Below are positions 18,805 through 26,822 of a stretch of DNA of 64,000 bases, in pieces (position 1 is the stretch's first letter; every line of letters starts with the position of its first letter). Both the position numbers and the translations under genes were made by a program. The stretch is from Paracoccaceae bacterium (GTDB lineage Bacteria; Pseudomonadota; Alphaproteobacteria; Rhodobacterales; Rhodobacteraceae), in NCBI GenBank assembly GCA_958296035.1, contig OY282431.1, positions 558,001 through 622,000 of the forward strand. Reading direction: 5' to 3'. Below the pieces are notes generated by a model. The model was not told where the DNA came from and did not search any database. It saw only the letters and a list, made by a program, of their open reading frames with translations.

Positions 18805-19422
18805 TCAGTCCGCGCAACACCCGAAACTGTTTAAGGCTGATTTTACAAAAGCGATGTGTGCTGTTTCTTCAATCAGCTCGACCACATAAACAGCCTGACG
18901 CAGGTCCTTCCCAACGCCTATCGTTCCATGGTTTTCCATGAGGGCCGCATTTATGGCCGGGTTTGCCATGACTGCGCCGACTTCGGTTGCCCCCTGTGGC
19001 CCTCCGTTTTCTGAAAGCGGAATCAATGGAAGCAAACCCAATTTCTGTCTCGCTTGCACTGTGATGCAGTCGAGCTGCATTCCGGCACAGGCCCAACCGG
19101 TAGCCCAGGGAGAATGAACATGAACGATTGCTTCGACATCGGACCGGATCCTGTACAATTCGACATGAAAGTCGAGATCCTTCGACGGCTTGCCGGCCCC
19201 GCGCAAAGTTCTGCCGTCAAGATCGCTCACCATCAGATTGTCGACGCTGCACTCGTTAAATCCTACACCGCTGGGCTTGATGATTATTGCTGGAGCACAG
19301 GCGAGTCTTACTGAGAGATTTCCGCCGGAATTGTTTTGCAAGCCTGTTTCAAAGCACCTGCGTCCCACTTCGATCAGGGCGATCTTCTTGGCGTAGATTT
19401 CGTTTTCGCAGAGGTCAGTCAT
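18805..19422 (-). CDS. class II aldolase/adducin-family protein (fuculose-phosphate aldolase type)
   Basis: 205 residues, the normal size of the single-domain family. Motifs are SGGNLSVR near residue 33, the HVHSPWATGWA zinc-binding HxH, and a third His in LMENHGTIGVG. The catalytic Glu usually found in the SSE motif before the first His is replaced: the segment reads KPSKDLDFHVEL, with Asp nearest that position. The enzyme probably cleaves a sugar phosphate or related hydroxy-acid phosphate. It follows the Tm-1-like gene by 15 bases on the same strand, so the two form an operon. Substrate unknown. Confidence 0.82.
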   Translation of the reverse strand: MTDLCENEIYAKKIALIEVGRRCFETGLQNNSGGNLSVRLACAPAIIIKPSGVGFNECSVDNLMVSDLDGRTLRGAGKPSKDLDFHVELYRIRSDVEAIVHVHSPWATGWACAGMQLDCITVQARQKLGLLPLIPLSENGGPQGATEVGAVMANPAINAALMENHGTIGVGKDLRQAVYVVELIEETAHIAFVKSALNSFGCCAD

Positions 19423-19437
19423 GAGTCCCGGTCCATT

Positions 19438-20598
19438 CTATTGGTTTGCGGCAACCAGCTCGTTGTGAATCCTGGTGGCGATTGCCGCGGTTTCCGGTGC
19501 GTTGATGTGCTGTGGGATTTCAACGATGTCGAAAGTGTGCCTGCCCGCTGATCGCAATCCGCTGGCGAAGGCTTCTCGCCCGCGAATGTTCTCCAGCTTG
19601 CCGCCACTGCAGTCTTCGCTAGAGAATCCACCCCGTGGCAAGACAAGGGCAGCCAATCCCTGGGAATTTGACAATTCCGAGGCCAGATACGCGCCAACGC
19701 GAGCCATTTCATCCGCACTTAGCGCAACATGCAAGAAGTCAGGACTGTGTGAATAGTGCATTCGGTTGCCAACTTGCGCCGCGCGCATTGTGAGGACTTC
19801 TCTTGTGAAGAAGTTGGTGCCGCCTGGCAGTAGGACTCGCGGCAAATGCCTCATGGCGCTCAGGCGGTCGCGGCGAACAACACCTTCATTTGACTTGAAA
19901 ACCAGCCGCGTCACCTCATGCAACGTACTGTCGATTGCCGATGTCAGTCTTGCCTGTAACGCTGCCATTACCATGGCGTTGCCCCCATACCCGTTGGCAT
20001 GAAATACAGTGATTTCCTCGCCCCTTTCCTTGAGCGCCCGTGTACAGTGAATGGCGAAGCCATGTGTCACACCTAGAGTGGACAAACCCAGTGTTGCAGT
20101 GGGCGAGCTTGACTGCTGACCTGTCCTGGCAAGCGCCAGCGAGGCGACAACACTTGCGGCATCGTCGAGTACTCGACGAACGCTAGGATTCAGCCCAAAC
20201 AAGTCGATGACCGTCGGAATGACAATCATGCCAGAGACACACGAATAGCGACGAGGATCAAATGCAAGCGTGGTCACCAGTACCTTCGGTGTGTCGACGG
20301 GTCGATCCTGCATGATGGCCGCTGCCAGCTGTCCACCTGTTCCACCGCCAAGGCCGATCAGGGCAGCCACATTTTCACCGTCAGCCAACAGTTCCAGCGC
20401 GGTGCTTGCTCTGGAGATGGCATCTTCCATGGCCTGCAATTTGGAATTGCTCCGGTGCTGGTCTCGCGAAAAGCACAGACTGGTGTCGACGGTCTGGCAC
20501 CGGCAACCTGCAGCACGAATGCGACCACCAAGGTAACGCGCCTCGGCCTCCTTGGTTTCCAGAGTTGCCAATTGAATTATCAGCGGAATGTCGGCCAT
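19438..20598 (-). CDS. Tm-1-like ATP-binding domain protein (UPF0261)
   Basis: 386 residues. Family features include VAALIGLGGGTGGQLAAAIM, a glycine-rich loop near residue 82, and the late FHANGYGGNAM followed by GVVRRDRLSAMRHLP, then VLPRGGFSSEDC near the end. Plant Tm-1 homologues bind ATP, but the bacterial role is not established. In bacteria these genes often neighbour carbohydrate or aromatic catabolism genes. Here it precedes a class II aldolase in the same operon and diverges from the lactonase-kinase gene set. Confidence 0.82.
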   Translation of the reverse strand: MADIPLIIQLATLETKEAEARYLGGRIRAAGCRCQTVDTSLCFSRDQHRSNSKLQAMEDAISRASTALELLADGENVAALIGLGGGTGGQLAAAIMQDRPVDTPKVLVTTLAFDPRRYSCVSGMIVIPTVIDLFGLNPSVRRVLDDAASVVASLALARTGQQSSSPTATLGLSTLGVTHGFAIHCTRALKERGEEITVFHANGYGGNAMVMAALQARLTSAIDSTLHEVTRLVFKSNEGVVRRDRLSAMRHLPRVLLPGGTNFFTREVLTMRAAQVGNRMHYSHSPDFLHVALSADEMARVGAYLASELSNSQGLAALVLPRGGFSSEDCSGGKLENIRGREAFASGLRSAGRHTFDIVEIPQHINAPETAAIATRIHNELVAANQ

Positions 20599-20830
20599 GG
20601 AATAAGGTCGGCTTTGAGGGTCATGGCAGGAATGGTTTATCTTGGTGCCGCAAGCGGCGAGAATGTTGCAGGTTTCTTAGCAAGGTACCAATCCGGCAAT
20701 CGTATTCGAAAAACTCAAGACAAGTGCAGTCATTGCATGAAATGTACAAAAATACTAATGTTGTATGCAATCTATGAGAAAATGCATGCCTTATCGGAAT
20801 GCCCATGCCATATTCATGAGGCAACGCGTG
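20599..20830. other. intergenic start region of the Tm-1/aldolase operon
   Basis: A/T-rich non-coding DNA between the Tm-1-like gene and a decayed regulator. It should contain the leftward promoter; no clear boxes were assigned. Confidence 0.3.
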
Positions 20831-21240
20831 CAAATTCCGGTCGTTTTTTTGGCAAGAGGGGAGCTTGTGCCTGGAACGAGTAAGGATGAGACAGGCTTTA
20901 CACAACGAATTGAGTCTTCTCGAGTAACAAATGGCAAGGCGATGACCGGACTGACTGCTGATTGCATCCTTACTGCCGGCAAGGGTTGTGTTGCGGTTGT
21001 GGGGTACATCGCCGAGCACCTGCCTCGTCTTGTATACAGCACTCAAGTTCTCACCCGGTCGACGCATGGGATCCGCCGGCAACGAATCTCGCGGCACATC
21101 ACTGCATGGCAGTTGAGTATAGCCTCCGAACACGGCATCCATCGCTCGCCATTTCAGGACTGCGGTCATTCGTTGCCGCACAGGTTTACACCAAATTCCG
21201 CATATGCTCAGCAGATCCGACTCTGCGGAGCTGCTTGAGA
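20831..21240 (+). pseudogene. decayed GntR-family regulator remnant
   Basis: In the plus frame the sequence reads RGELVPGTSKDETGFTQRIE, then SRVTNGKAMTGLTADCILTA and YIAEHLPRLVYSTQVLT. This follows the GntR helix-turn-helix consensus (GELxPGTxLDExxLAxRxGVSRxPVREALxxLxxDG), but many key positions are changed: VSRTPVREAL became SRVTNGKAM. The effector domain that should follow is not recognisable. It lies just before the lactonase operon, where a regulator would be expected. A diverged but working protein cannot be excluded. Confidence 0.35.
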
Positions 21241-21409
21241 TTAACATGTTTCTTGCTCAGGCATTTCCCCGCGTCGATCACTTTCGTGGCTTGGAAAAAG
21301 TTCGTCAAACAGTAACCAAAATGCCTCTTGAGCCCCTGGAACCAGCTCGGGTCGCAACAGGCAGCCTGCCCCAGGTTAATCTCTTTTCAACAGAACCACA
21401 GGACACGGA

Positions 21410-22249
21410 ATGACACACCAGGACCCCCTAATTTATCCCATCAATACCGGCTGGCTCCAGGCCGATCTCGGTACCTACATTTTCTGGAAGGGGGCCGCGG
21501 GCAAGAAGATCTGGAATCCGGTCTACTGTTTTCTCGTTGACACTGGGGACCACAAGGTCCTGGTGGATACCGGCCTGTGCGATGAAGAGAGGGCCACCCG
21601 TTTTCACCACAATTGCCAAAAGCGCGGGTGCCTCCAGGTTCACGAACATCTCGAGGAAAAACTTGGCATTTCTCCTGATGAAATCGACATCGTGATATTC
21701 ACGCATTTGCACTGGGACCATGTGCAGAACATGAAGAGGTTTACTAAAGCACGCTTCATTTGCCCTGAAATCGAAATCAAATGGGCATACAACCCTCTTC
21801 CGCTCTACTATCGCACCTACGAGTCTCCTGTACTCGGTATTGAACCGGCCTATTATGGCTGTGCCTTTGAGCTCGTGCATGGCGAAACAGAAATCGTACC
21901 GGGGATTTCCATGTTCGATACGCCCGGCCATTCTCCCGGCCATATGGCCGTATCTGTCTCGACTTCGGCCGGCAACATCGTACTTGCCGGTGACGCCATC
22001 TTTCAGGCGCGAAACATGGAGCCGAATGCCGAGGAAAAGTGGCGCTACTGGGTTCCGGCCCGTTTTGTGAACTCGATTGATGGCTGGCGGTCGGTCGAGG
22101 AAATCGACAAGAGGGCCGACTACATTCTCGCCTGCCACGATGAGGCGGTTGGTGAGCACGACTGTTATCCGTTCGAGAGTATGGTCACGCGTCGAAAGCG
22201 GCAGCATATTCCCGGATACGCGTTCTATTTTGCCGATCTTCCGCGGTAG
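21410..22249 (+). CDS. metallo-beta-lactamase-fold lactonase (N-acyl homoserine lactonase family)
   Basis: 279 residues. The metal motif HLHWDH is at 99-104, with later ligands in DTPGHSPGHMAV, LAGDAIF and LACHDEAV. The family hydrolyses lactones, including acyl-homoserine lactones and sugar lactones, using two metal ions. The next three genes (HAD phosphatase, aldolase, sugar kinase) follow within a few bases, so sugar-lactone opening is a more natural role here than quorum quenching. That is inference from context. Confidence 0.85.
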   Translation: MTHQDPLIYPINTGWLQADLGTYIFWKGAAGKKIWNPVYCFLVDTGDHKVLVDTGLCDEERATRFHHNCQKRGCLQVHEHLEEKLGISPDEIDIVIFTHLHWDHVQNMKRFTKARFICPEIEIKWAYNPLPLYYRTYESPVLGIEPAYYGCAFELVHGETEIVPGISMFDTPGHSPGHMAVSVSTSAGNIVLAGDAIFQARNMEPNAEEKWRYWVPARFVNSIDGWRSVEEIDKRADYILACHDEAVGEHDCYPFESMVTRRKRQHIPGYAFYFADLPR

Positions 22250-22255
22250 ACTGAG

Positions 22256-23131
22256 TTGACGCGTCTGATCCACTCTCTCCGGGATATCCTGGAACTCGTA
22301 GATGTCGTGGTTCTTGATCAATGGGGCGTTCTTCACAATGGGTCCACGCCATATCCCGGTGCAAATGAAGCACTGCACATGCTGGTGGAGCATGGCAAGT
22401 CAATCGCGGTTCTTTCAAACTCAGGCAAGCGAGCCGAGGTAAATCGTCAGCGTATCCTTTCAATCGGACTGGACTTGCCCGCTGACGCTCATGTCATGAC
22501 TTCGGGAGAGATTGCCTGGCAGAAATTTGCCAGCCGGAAGCACGGGATTGGTGGCAGAAGTATCAGTCGCATTGCAGCGATTTCAGCTAGGCAGCGCGAT
22601 GCAGTTGACTGGTCGCGGGACAACCCCGGCACAAGGCTCGTTGACAGCTTGGAAGAGGCTGACGCGGTTCTGCTGATGGCTATGCCGGAAGCCGGACACC
22701 ACGAATCTGCAAACAGAATTCTGGATCAAGCCCGTTGCAGGCGCCTGCCGGTTTACTGCACCAATCCTGACCTGGAATCGCCGCGTGCCGAAGGCAAGGT
22801 GATATCATCGGGTGTCTTGGCCAGGAATCATGAGGCGGCAGGGGGTGCCGTGGTCTGGTTCGGGAAACCGTTCGCGAACAGCTTTGACGCCGTGTGCAAA
22901 CTCTATCCCGACGTATCCCGGAGCCGAATTCTCATGGTAGGAGATTCAATGGAGCACGATATCCATGGAGCAGCCAGAGCGGGGCTTTCGACGGCATTTG
23001 TGCGCCAGGGCAACCATGCCTGCGAGTTCGAGCCAGGTCTTTCCGATGGCGATACGCTCAAAGTCATAGGGGACCTGGCCCGGTCGTCAGGTGGACCGGC
23101 ACCGGATTATTCTTTGGCCGTATTGGTATGA
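22256..23131 (+). CDS. HAD-IIA family hydrolase (TIGR01459-like)
   Basis: 291 residues. Motif I VVVLDQWGVLHNG, followed by YPGANEALHMLVEHGK and VLSNSGKRAEVNRQRILSIG, is typical of the TIGR01459 subgroup of NagD-like HAD proteins; motif IV is MVGDSMEHDIHGAARAGL. The start is a TTG six bases after the lactonase stop; no ATG lies near, and this start reproduces the family N-terminus (TRLIHSLRDILELVD). It probably dephosphorylates a small phosphorylated metabolite. Second gene of the operon; its end overlaps the next gene by four bases (ATGA). Confidence 0.85.
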   Translation: MTRLIHSLRDILELVDVVVLDQWGVLHNGSTPYPGANEALHMLVEHGKSIAVLSNSGKRAEVNRQRILSIGLDLPADAHVMTSGEIAWQKFASRKHGIGGRSISRIAAISARQRDAVDWSRDNPGTRLVDSLEEADAVLLMAMPEAGHHESANRILDQARCRRLPVYCTNPDLESPRAEGKVISSGVLARNHEAAGGAVVWFGKPFANSFDAVCKLYPDVSRSRILMVGDSMEHDIHGAARAGLSTAFVRQGNHACEFEPGLSDGDTLKVIGDLARSSGGPAPDYSLAVLV

Positions 23132-24141
23132 CCATGACTTCTTCTCGCTTTCCAATCCCGGACGAGTTCCTTGTCCTGTCTCGCCGAATTGGTGCCGATC
23201 CGATGCTGGTGCAGGCGCAGGGCGGCAATTCGTCGGTCAAAGACGGTTCAACCATGTGGGTCAAGGCATCGGGAACCGAGTTGTCCCGGGCCTATGGCAG
23301 CGAATCCTTTGTTCATGTGGATGTCGAGCTTGCCAAGGCCGAAATCGACGGAGCTGGAGACGGAACCTGTCGCAACGCGATGACCGGTAACGACCAGGTT
23401 CTTAGGCCGTCCATAGAGACTCCATTTCATGCTCTGCTCCCGCAGCGCTATGTGTTTCATTACCACTCGGTACTGTCCCTGTGTCATTCGATCTGCGAGG
23501 AGGGAAGGAGCTGCCTGGACGCAAAGCTGTTCGGTCTTGAATGGCATTGGGTGCCCTACTTGAAGCCGGGAGTTCCGCTGACACGGGCAATACGCGACAC
23601 GATGGAGCGCGGTGTAGCAGACGTTTTTGTGCTGGGCAATCATGGCCTAATTGTTTGTGGAGAAAGCGCGGCGCAGGTCAGCGACCTGATTGACGAAGTG
23701 GAAGTTCGACTGCAGTTGCCCGGCGTGGAAGCGCAAAAGGTCGAGGCCAAAGACCCTGGCCCCATGGCAGGAGAGCGATTTCGGTACCCCGGAGCAAGCA
23801 GTCTTGCGTGTGACAGTCTGTTGCGAAGCTGGGTCACGCTCGGCAGCTACTACCCTGATCACGTTGTATTTTTGGGTCCCTCCCTGCCGGTTGTAACGCT
23901 CGCCGATGTGGAAACGGCGCGCAATGCTCGCTGGCCCGCGGTAATTGTGCCTGACGCGGGCATCTATGTAACCAATTCTGCAAGCCAGTCACAGCTTGCC
24001 ATGCTGGAATGCCTTCGCAATGTCATGCTGCACATTCCTCGAGACTGGAATCCGGTTCCGCTTGCGCGAGATGCCGAAATGGAACTCCTCGACTGGGATG
24101 CCGAGGAGTACCGAAGGCAACTTGCAAAACGACTGAACTGA
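23128..24141 (+). CDS. class II aldolase/adducin-family protein (two-domain length)
   Basis: 337 residues. The N-terminal aldolase domain shows MLVQAQGGNSSVKDG, ASGTEL, then SIETPFHALLPQRYVFHYHS with a zinc-type HxH, and a third His in FVLGNHGLIVCGES. The C-terminal 120 residues are longer than in simple fuculose-phosphate aldolases and resemble the aldolase part of rhamnulose-phosphate aldolase/dehydrogenase proteins. The ATG at 23128 overlaps the HAD gene stop, and the longer open frame was rejected. It probably cleaves the phosphorylated product of the kinase that follows 3 bases later. Confidence 0.83.
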   Translation: MTMTSSRFPIPDEFLVLSRRIGADPMLVQAQGGNSSVKDGSTMWVKASGTELSRAYGSESFVHVDVELAKAEIDGAGDGTCRNAMTGNDQVLRPSIETPFHALLPQRYVFHYHSVLSLCHSICEEGRSCLDAKLFGLEWHWVPYLKPGVPLTRAIRDTMERGVADVFVLGNHGLIVCGESAAQVSDLIDEVEVRLQLPGVEAQKVEAKDPGPMAGERFRYPGASSLACDSLLRSWVTLGSYYPDHVVFLGPSLPVVTLADVETARNARWPAVIVPDAGIYVTNSASQSQLAMLECLRNVMLHIPRDWNPVPLARDAEMELLDWDAEEYRRQLAKRLN

Positions 24142-24144
24142 AGC

Positions 24145-25452
24145 ATGCTCTTTCTGGGTCTGGATGTCGGCACAACCGGCGTGCGCGCTGCTATAGTTGG
24201 CGACGACGGCGCGACAATCTGCCAGGATGCAACACCGATGCCACCTTCGCGGCTGCAAGGTGCCCACCTGATTCAGGATCCGTCCGACTGGTGGACTGCT
24301 TTGTGCCGCTGCCTGGCAAAAGTTTCCCGACAAGTTCGTGATTACGGCTTTTCCATGTCGGAAATAGGGGCTCTTGCTGTATGCGGGACCTCCGGCACGC
24401 TGCTGCTGGCGACCAAGAATCTTCAACCGCTGACAGGCGGTTACATGTACAATTCTACTGGATTTGATGGTGAATGCCGGCGCATTGCAGACATCGTGCC
24501 ACCCTCCTCGATTCTGCGCAGCGCTACATCGCCGCTGGCGCGGCTTCTCCATCTGCAAGACGAGGCCATGGACGGCAAGCCTGCGTATGCCTTTCATCAG
24601 GCCGACTGGATCGCTGCCCGATTGATGGGACGCGGGGGAATTGCCGATGAGAACAATGTCCTGAAACTGGGTTATGACCTCGTCAACAACGAATGGCCAA
24701 CTGTCTGGTTCGAGCAACTCGGTGTTCAGCAGGAGTTGTTGCCCAAAGTTGTACCGGTCGGACAGGTCATCGGGACAGTGAGTGATCGTATTGCCGCAAG
24801 GATTGGGCTGTCACAAGGGACAAGCGTTGTTGCCGGTACAACCGACGGAAATGCAGCGTTCATGGGGACCGGAGCGAGCACGCCTGGAAGCGGCGTTACC
24901 TCGCTTGGTACTACGCTCGTCATCAAGCTGTTGTCGGAGAATGCCGTCAACAGTCCACAGCAAGGGATCTATAGTCATCGTATCGGCGGACTATGGCTTG
25001 CCGGAGGTGCTTCCAATTCGGGCGGCGGAGTCTTGCTGGAGTACTTCACACCGGAGCGAATGAAGGAGCTTGAAACCAGGCTGACGCCAGATGAGGATAC
25101 CGGGCTGGATTACTATCCGCTGCCCGGGAGGGGAGAGAGATTTCCAGAATCCGACCCTGCCATGTTGCCGAGACTTGCGCCGAGACCAGACGATGACGGT
25201 AAATTCTTTCAGGGAATGCTGGAAGGCATGGCTCGCATCGAACGGGCCGGATATGACGCGTTACGCGAACTTGGGGCAACAACTTTGCACAGCATTCGGT
25301 CAACCGGTGGAGGGAGCGCGAGCCAGGCCTGGCTCAAGATCAGACGCAGAATTCTCGGCTGCAGCATCACAGTATCCGAAGCCGACGCTGCAACCGGTTG
25401 TGCGCTGATTGCAAGGAGTGGTGCCACTTCCGAGACGGACAGTGCAGTTTAG
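24145..25452 (+). CDS. FGGY-family carbohydrate kinase
   Basis: 435 residues. The N-terminal phosphate motif is FLGLDVGTTGVRAAIVGDDG; substrate-side sequence includes FHQADWIAARLMG; adenosine-side motifs are VVAGTTDGNAAFMGTGA and SLGTTLVIK, with a final STGGGSASQAWLKIRR. It phosphorylates a sugar or polyol with ATP. It is somewhat shorter than the usual 480-520 residues and closest in style to xylulokinase-like members. Last gene of the operon (lactonase, HAD, aldolase, kinase); no transporter is adjacent. Substrate unknown. Confidence 0.86.
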   Translation: MLFLGLDVGTTGVRAAIVGDDGATICQDATPMPPSRLQGAHLIQDPSDWWTALCRCLAKVSRQVRDYGFSMSEIGALAVCGTSGTLLLATKNLQPLTGGYMYNSTGFDGECRRIADIVPPSSILRSATSPLARLLHLQDEAMDGKPAYAFHQADWIAARLMGRGGIADENNVLKLGYDLVNNEWPTVWFEQLGVQQELLPKVVPVGQVIGTVSDRIAARIGLSQGTSVVAGTTDGNAAFMGTGASTPGSGVTSLGTTLVIKLLSENAVNSPQQGIYSHRIGGLWLAGGASNSGGGVLLEYFTPERMKELETRLTPDEDTGLDYYPLPGRGERFPESDPAMLPRLAPRPDDDGKFFQGMLEGMARIERAGYDALRELGATTLHSIRSTGGGSASQAWLKIRRRILGCSITVSEADAATGCALIARSGATSETDSAV

Positions 25453-25560
25453 TTTCCCGGTATTCAAACCGGCGGCAAGACCCTGGTCGACAGCTTGGCC
25501 AATGATTACCAGGACCACTTCCTGACTCCCGTGAGTTCCGCGTAAAGAACAGGTGGCAGC

Positions 25561-25665
25561 ATGAACGGCGAAACAGGCCGGACCGAGACCGTCCTTGTGG
25601 CTGGCACAGGAACTGGAGTTGGTCCTGCCACCGGTGTCGCCTGCTATCCGGTGTGGCCATGCTGA
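25561..25665 (+). pseudogene. truncated short-chain dehydrogenase start
   Basis: An ATG at 25561 starts a 34-codon frame containing ETVLVAGTGTGVGPATGVAC. This fits the N-terminal nucleotide-binding strand and TGxxxGxG loop of short-chain dehydrogenases (VLVTGAGTGIGRATALA). It then hits a stop, and no continuation is seen before the IS982 at 25728. Likely the leftover 5' end of an oxidoreductase that once followed the kinase operon. Confidence 0.4.
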
Positions 25666-25836
25666 GATTTGGTACCGTAACTCTGTTGCGTCGGTCTTGC
25701 CTGAATGGAATGGACCGGTACTCAATAACCCCGATTCTGGATAAGGGGGGTCGATTCTTGGGTAGGAGGGATTCCCTTTCCCCATAAAGTCTGATTCTAT
25801 GGGTTGTTGTTGAACTCAATCCAGAGGATCCCTCCC

Positions 25837-26505
25837 ATGAACACATCTACCATAGCGCTCTTCTGCTGTCTCTACGATTTTGGCTGCGTCTACGAGGCAT
25901 GGGAAAGACATCGCCTCGTCCCCACCACACGAAAACGCATCCGCAAGACCAAGCTCACACTGGGCGAGATGATGTTCATCATGACCCTGTTCCACCTGTC
26001 GCCCTACCGCAACTTCAAACGCTTCTGGCTTCATGCCATAGAGGGCTATTACCGCGACTGCTTCGGCGACCTCCCCTCCTATGGACGCTTTGTAGCCCTG
26101 ATGCCAAGATTGCTGCCGCCCTACATGCTGCTGCTCCACCACCTGTGCCAAGGCAGCGAAAAGACCGGCCTGTATATCATCGACAGCACCAGGCTAGCGG
26201 TCTGCCACAACGCCCGCAGCTCGCGTCATCGGGTGTTCAAGGGGCTTGCCGCCCGTGGGCGAACCGCAATGGGGTGGTTCTACGGCTTCAAGATGCATGT
26301 GGTCATCAACAGCAAGGGCCAGTTGATGGCTGTGCAGTTCTCACCCGGCAATACCGATGACCGGGTGCCGCTGGAGGCACTGACGGTCGGGCTCCAGGGC
26401 AAGATCCTTGGTGACAAGGGCTATATCTCCAAGGCGCGCTTCGACCGGCTGTGGCGACGCGGGTTGCAGTTGCTGACTCGTATTCGCATCAATATGCGCA
26501 TCTAA
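25837..26505 (+). pseudogene. IS982 transposase, 5' part (interrupted)
   Basis: Starts MNTSTIALFCCLYDFGCVYE and runs about 222 codons through the DDE-type core: FKRFWLHAIEGYYRDCFG, YIIDSTRLAVCHNARSSRHR with the first Asp, AMGWFYGFKMHVVINSKGQL, then QFSPGNTDDR and ILGDKGYIS with the second Asp. It ends after LLTRIRINMR where the nested element begins. The ATG was chosen by comparison with copy 1, which starts the same way. The remaining C-terminus, including the catalytic Glu region, resumes at 28859. Confidence 0.88.
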
Positions 26506-26603
26506 CAGACACAATACCAACAATAGTATTGCACATGCCCGTCAACCGCATATACTAGGGCACCAGGCCCTAAGGGCACTAGTTCGATGGCATCAACATC
26601 GGC

Positions 26604-26822
26604 ATGACAAAGAGAGAGCAGAACATCTTCCAGACCCTGCCGGCACTGCATCGCCACCGGCTGATGTTGCGCCTGACGCAGATGATTGTGACGCATCTCT
26701 GCGAGCAGGATCCCAGCAATGACACAGGCGTTGACAGCCGTCCGTTCGGGGCGGGTAGAGAGCCATCATGTGCGCCGCAAGGCAATCATTTACGTCCGCC
26801 AGTCGACCCCGGGGCAGATTGA
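26604..26822 (+). CDS. small hypothetical protein before the recombinase
   Basis: 72 codons starting MTKREQNIFQTLPALHRHRL. It has a basic, helical-looking first half and overlaps the recombinase start by about 100 bases in another frame. No family recognised. It could be a small accessory protein, or just an open frame in the recombinase leader. Confidence 0.3.
   Translation: MTKREQNIFQTLPALHRHRLMLRLTQMIVTHLCEQDPSNDTGVDSRPFGAGREPSCAPQGNHLRPPVDPGAD

Noticed and set aside
20621-21247. 208-codon minus-strand frame
   Set aside because: Cys/Ser-rich with no family pattern; the plus frame shows GntR-like remnants instead.
21410-22249. Quorum-quenching lactonase as firm function
   Set aside because: The fold and HxHxDH motif fit, but the kinase-aldolase-phosphatase neighbours favour sugar-lactone hydrolysis, so no specific substrate is claimed.
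21428-22393. 321-codon minus-strand frame over the lactonase gene
   Set aside because: Shadow of the lactonase and HAD genes; no family pattern, while the plus strand has clear motifs.
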